NCBI GenBank assembly: GCA_003956705.1
Contig: QZCP01000829.1
Location: 62,001-126,000 of the forward strand
Reading direction: 5' to 3'
Origin: Brevipalpus yothersi
Taxonomy: Eukaryota; Arthropoda; Arachnida; Trombidiformes; Tenuipalpidae
Length of the DNA: 64,000 bases
A program made the translations under genes and the position numbers. Under the pieces are notes generated by a model, which worked only from the letters and a program-made list of their open reading frames with translations, was not told the origin of the DNA and did not search any database. Shown here in pieces: positions 63,913 through 64,000 of the stretch; the stretch's first letter is position 1, and every line of letters starts with the position of its first letter.

Positions 63913-64000
63913 GAGATCAAGGAACTTTCATTCGATGCTTACACTCAGCTGGATGTTCTAGCATCCAAAATGAAACAAGGGGATGTTTGGGATCAAGCTT
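63913..64000 (+). CDS. Possible exon of an unidentified + strand gene, cut by the window end
   Basis: A good acceptor (CTCTATGCCTTCAG) precedes an open frame of 29 codons reading EIKELSFDAYTQLDVL and then SKMKQGDVWDQ, with coding-like amphipathic composition. The opposite strand is also open and has a GTAAGC donor, so the strand is uncertain. The family is unknown. Confidence 0.3.

Overview
The window looks like genomic DNA from an arthropod, most likely a chelicerate and perhaps an acariform mite. It is AT-rich, has GT-AG introns from 60 nt to over 12 kb, and is littered with long (GA)n/(CT)n tracts. The gene set includes a PDE5/6-type phosphodiesterase, a MYT1-type CCHHC zinc-finger gene and a Dscam-like cell-adhesion gene with few domains. 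The species assignment is inference. No bacterial, CRISPR or rRNA features were seen, and no tRNA was recognised by eye.

Layout, left to right. 64-2943 (+): 3' part of a ubiquitin-specific protease with a RING-like cysteine cluster inside its catalytic domain. 3351-3651: a 301-bp non-autonomous hAT-type element with an 8-bp target duplication. 4604-6823 (+): C-terminal half of the Rap1 GTPase-GDP dissociation stimulator (SmgGDS/vimar). 8854-9220 (+): the last two exons of an animal heme peroxidase interrupted by an in-frame TAG, so probably a pseudogene. 10322-15013 (+): a compact four-finger MYT1-like zinc-finger gene, with one possible extra 5' exon at 9654-9831. 18837-40164 (+): an 18-exon PDE5/6-type cGMP phosphodiesterase. 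Its 12.4-kb second intron contains an unexplained ORF-rich segment near 25.0-28.6 kb. 41067-41576 (+): a single-exon secreted Ser/Thr/Pro-rich protein. 45729-61009 (-): the 3' portion of a Dscam-like gene with one Ig, four FNIII domains, a transmembrane helix and a cytoplasmic tail. Its 5' exons lie beyond the right edge or are unrecognised. A possible exon of another + strand gene starts at 63913 and runs off the window.

The genes are independently transcribed and do not form a pathway cluster. Several are neural or signalling genes in other animals (MYT1, Dscam, PDE, SmgGDS), but co-location here is not evidence of joint function. Exon models were built by hand from splice consensus, phase continuity and protein-family resemblance. 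Every multi-exon model given below keeps reading frame across all its junctions.
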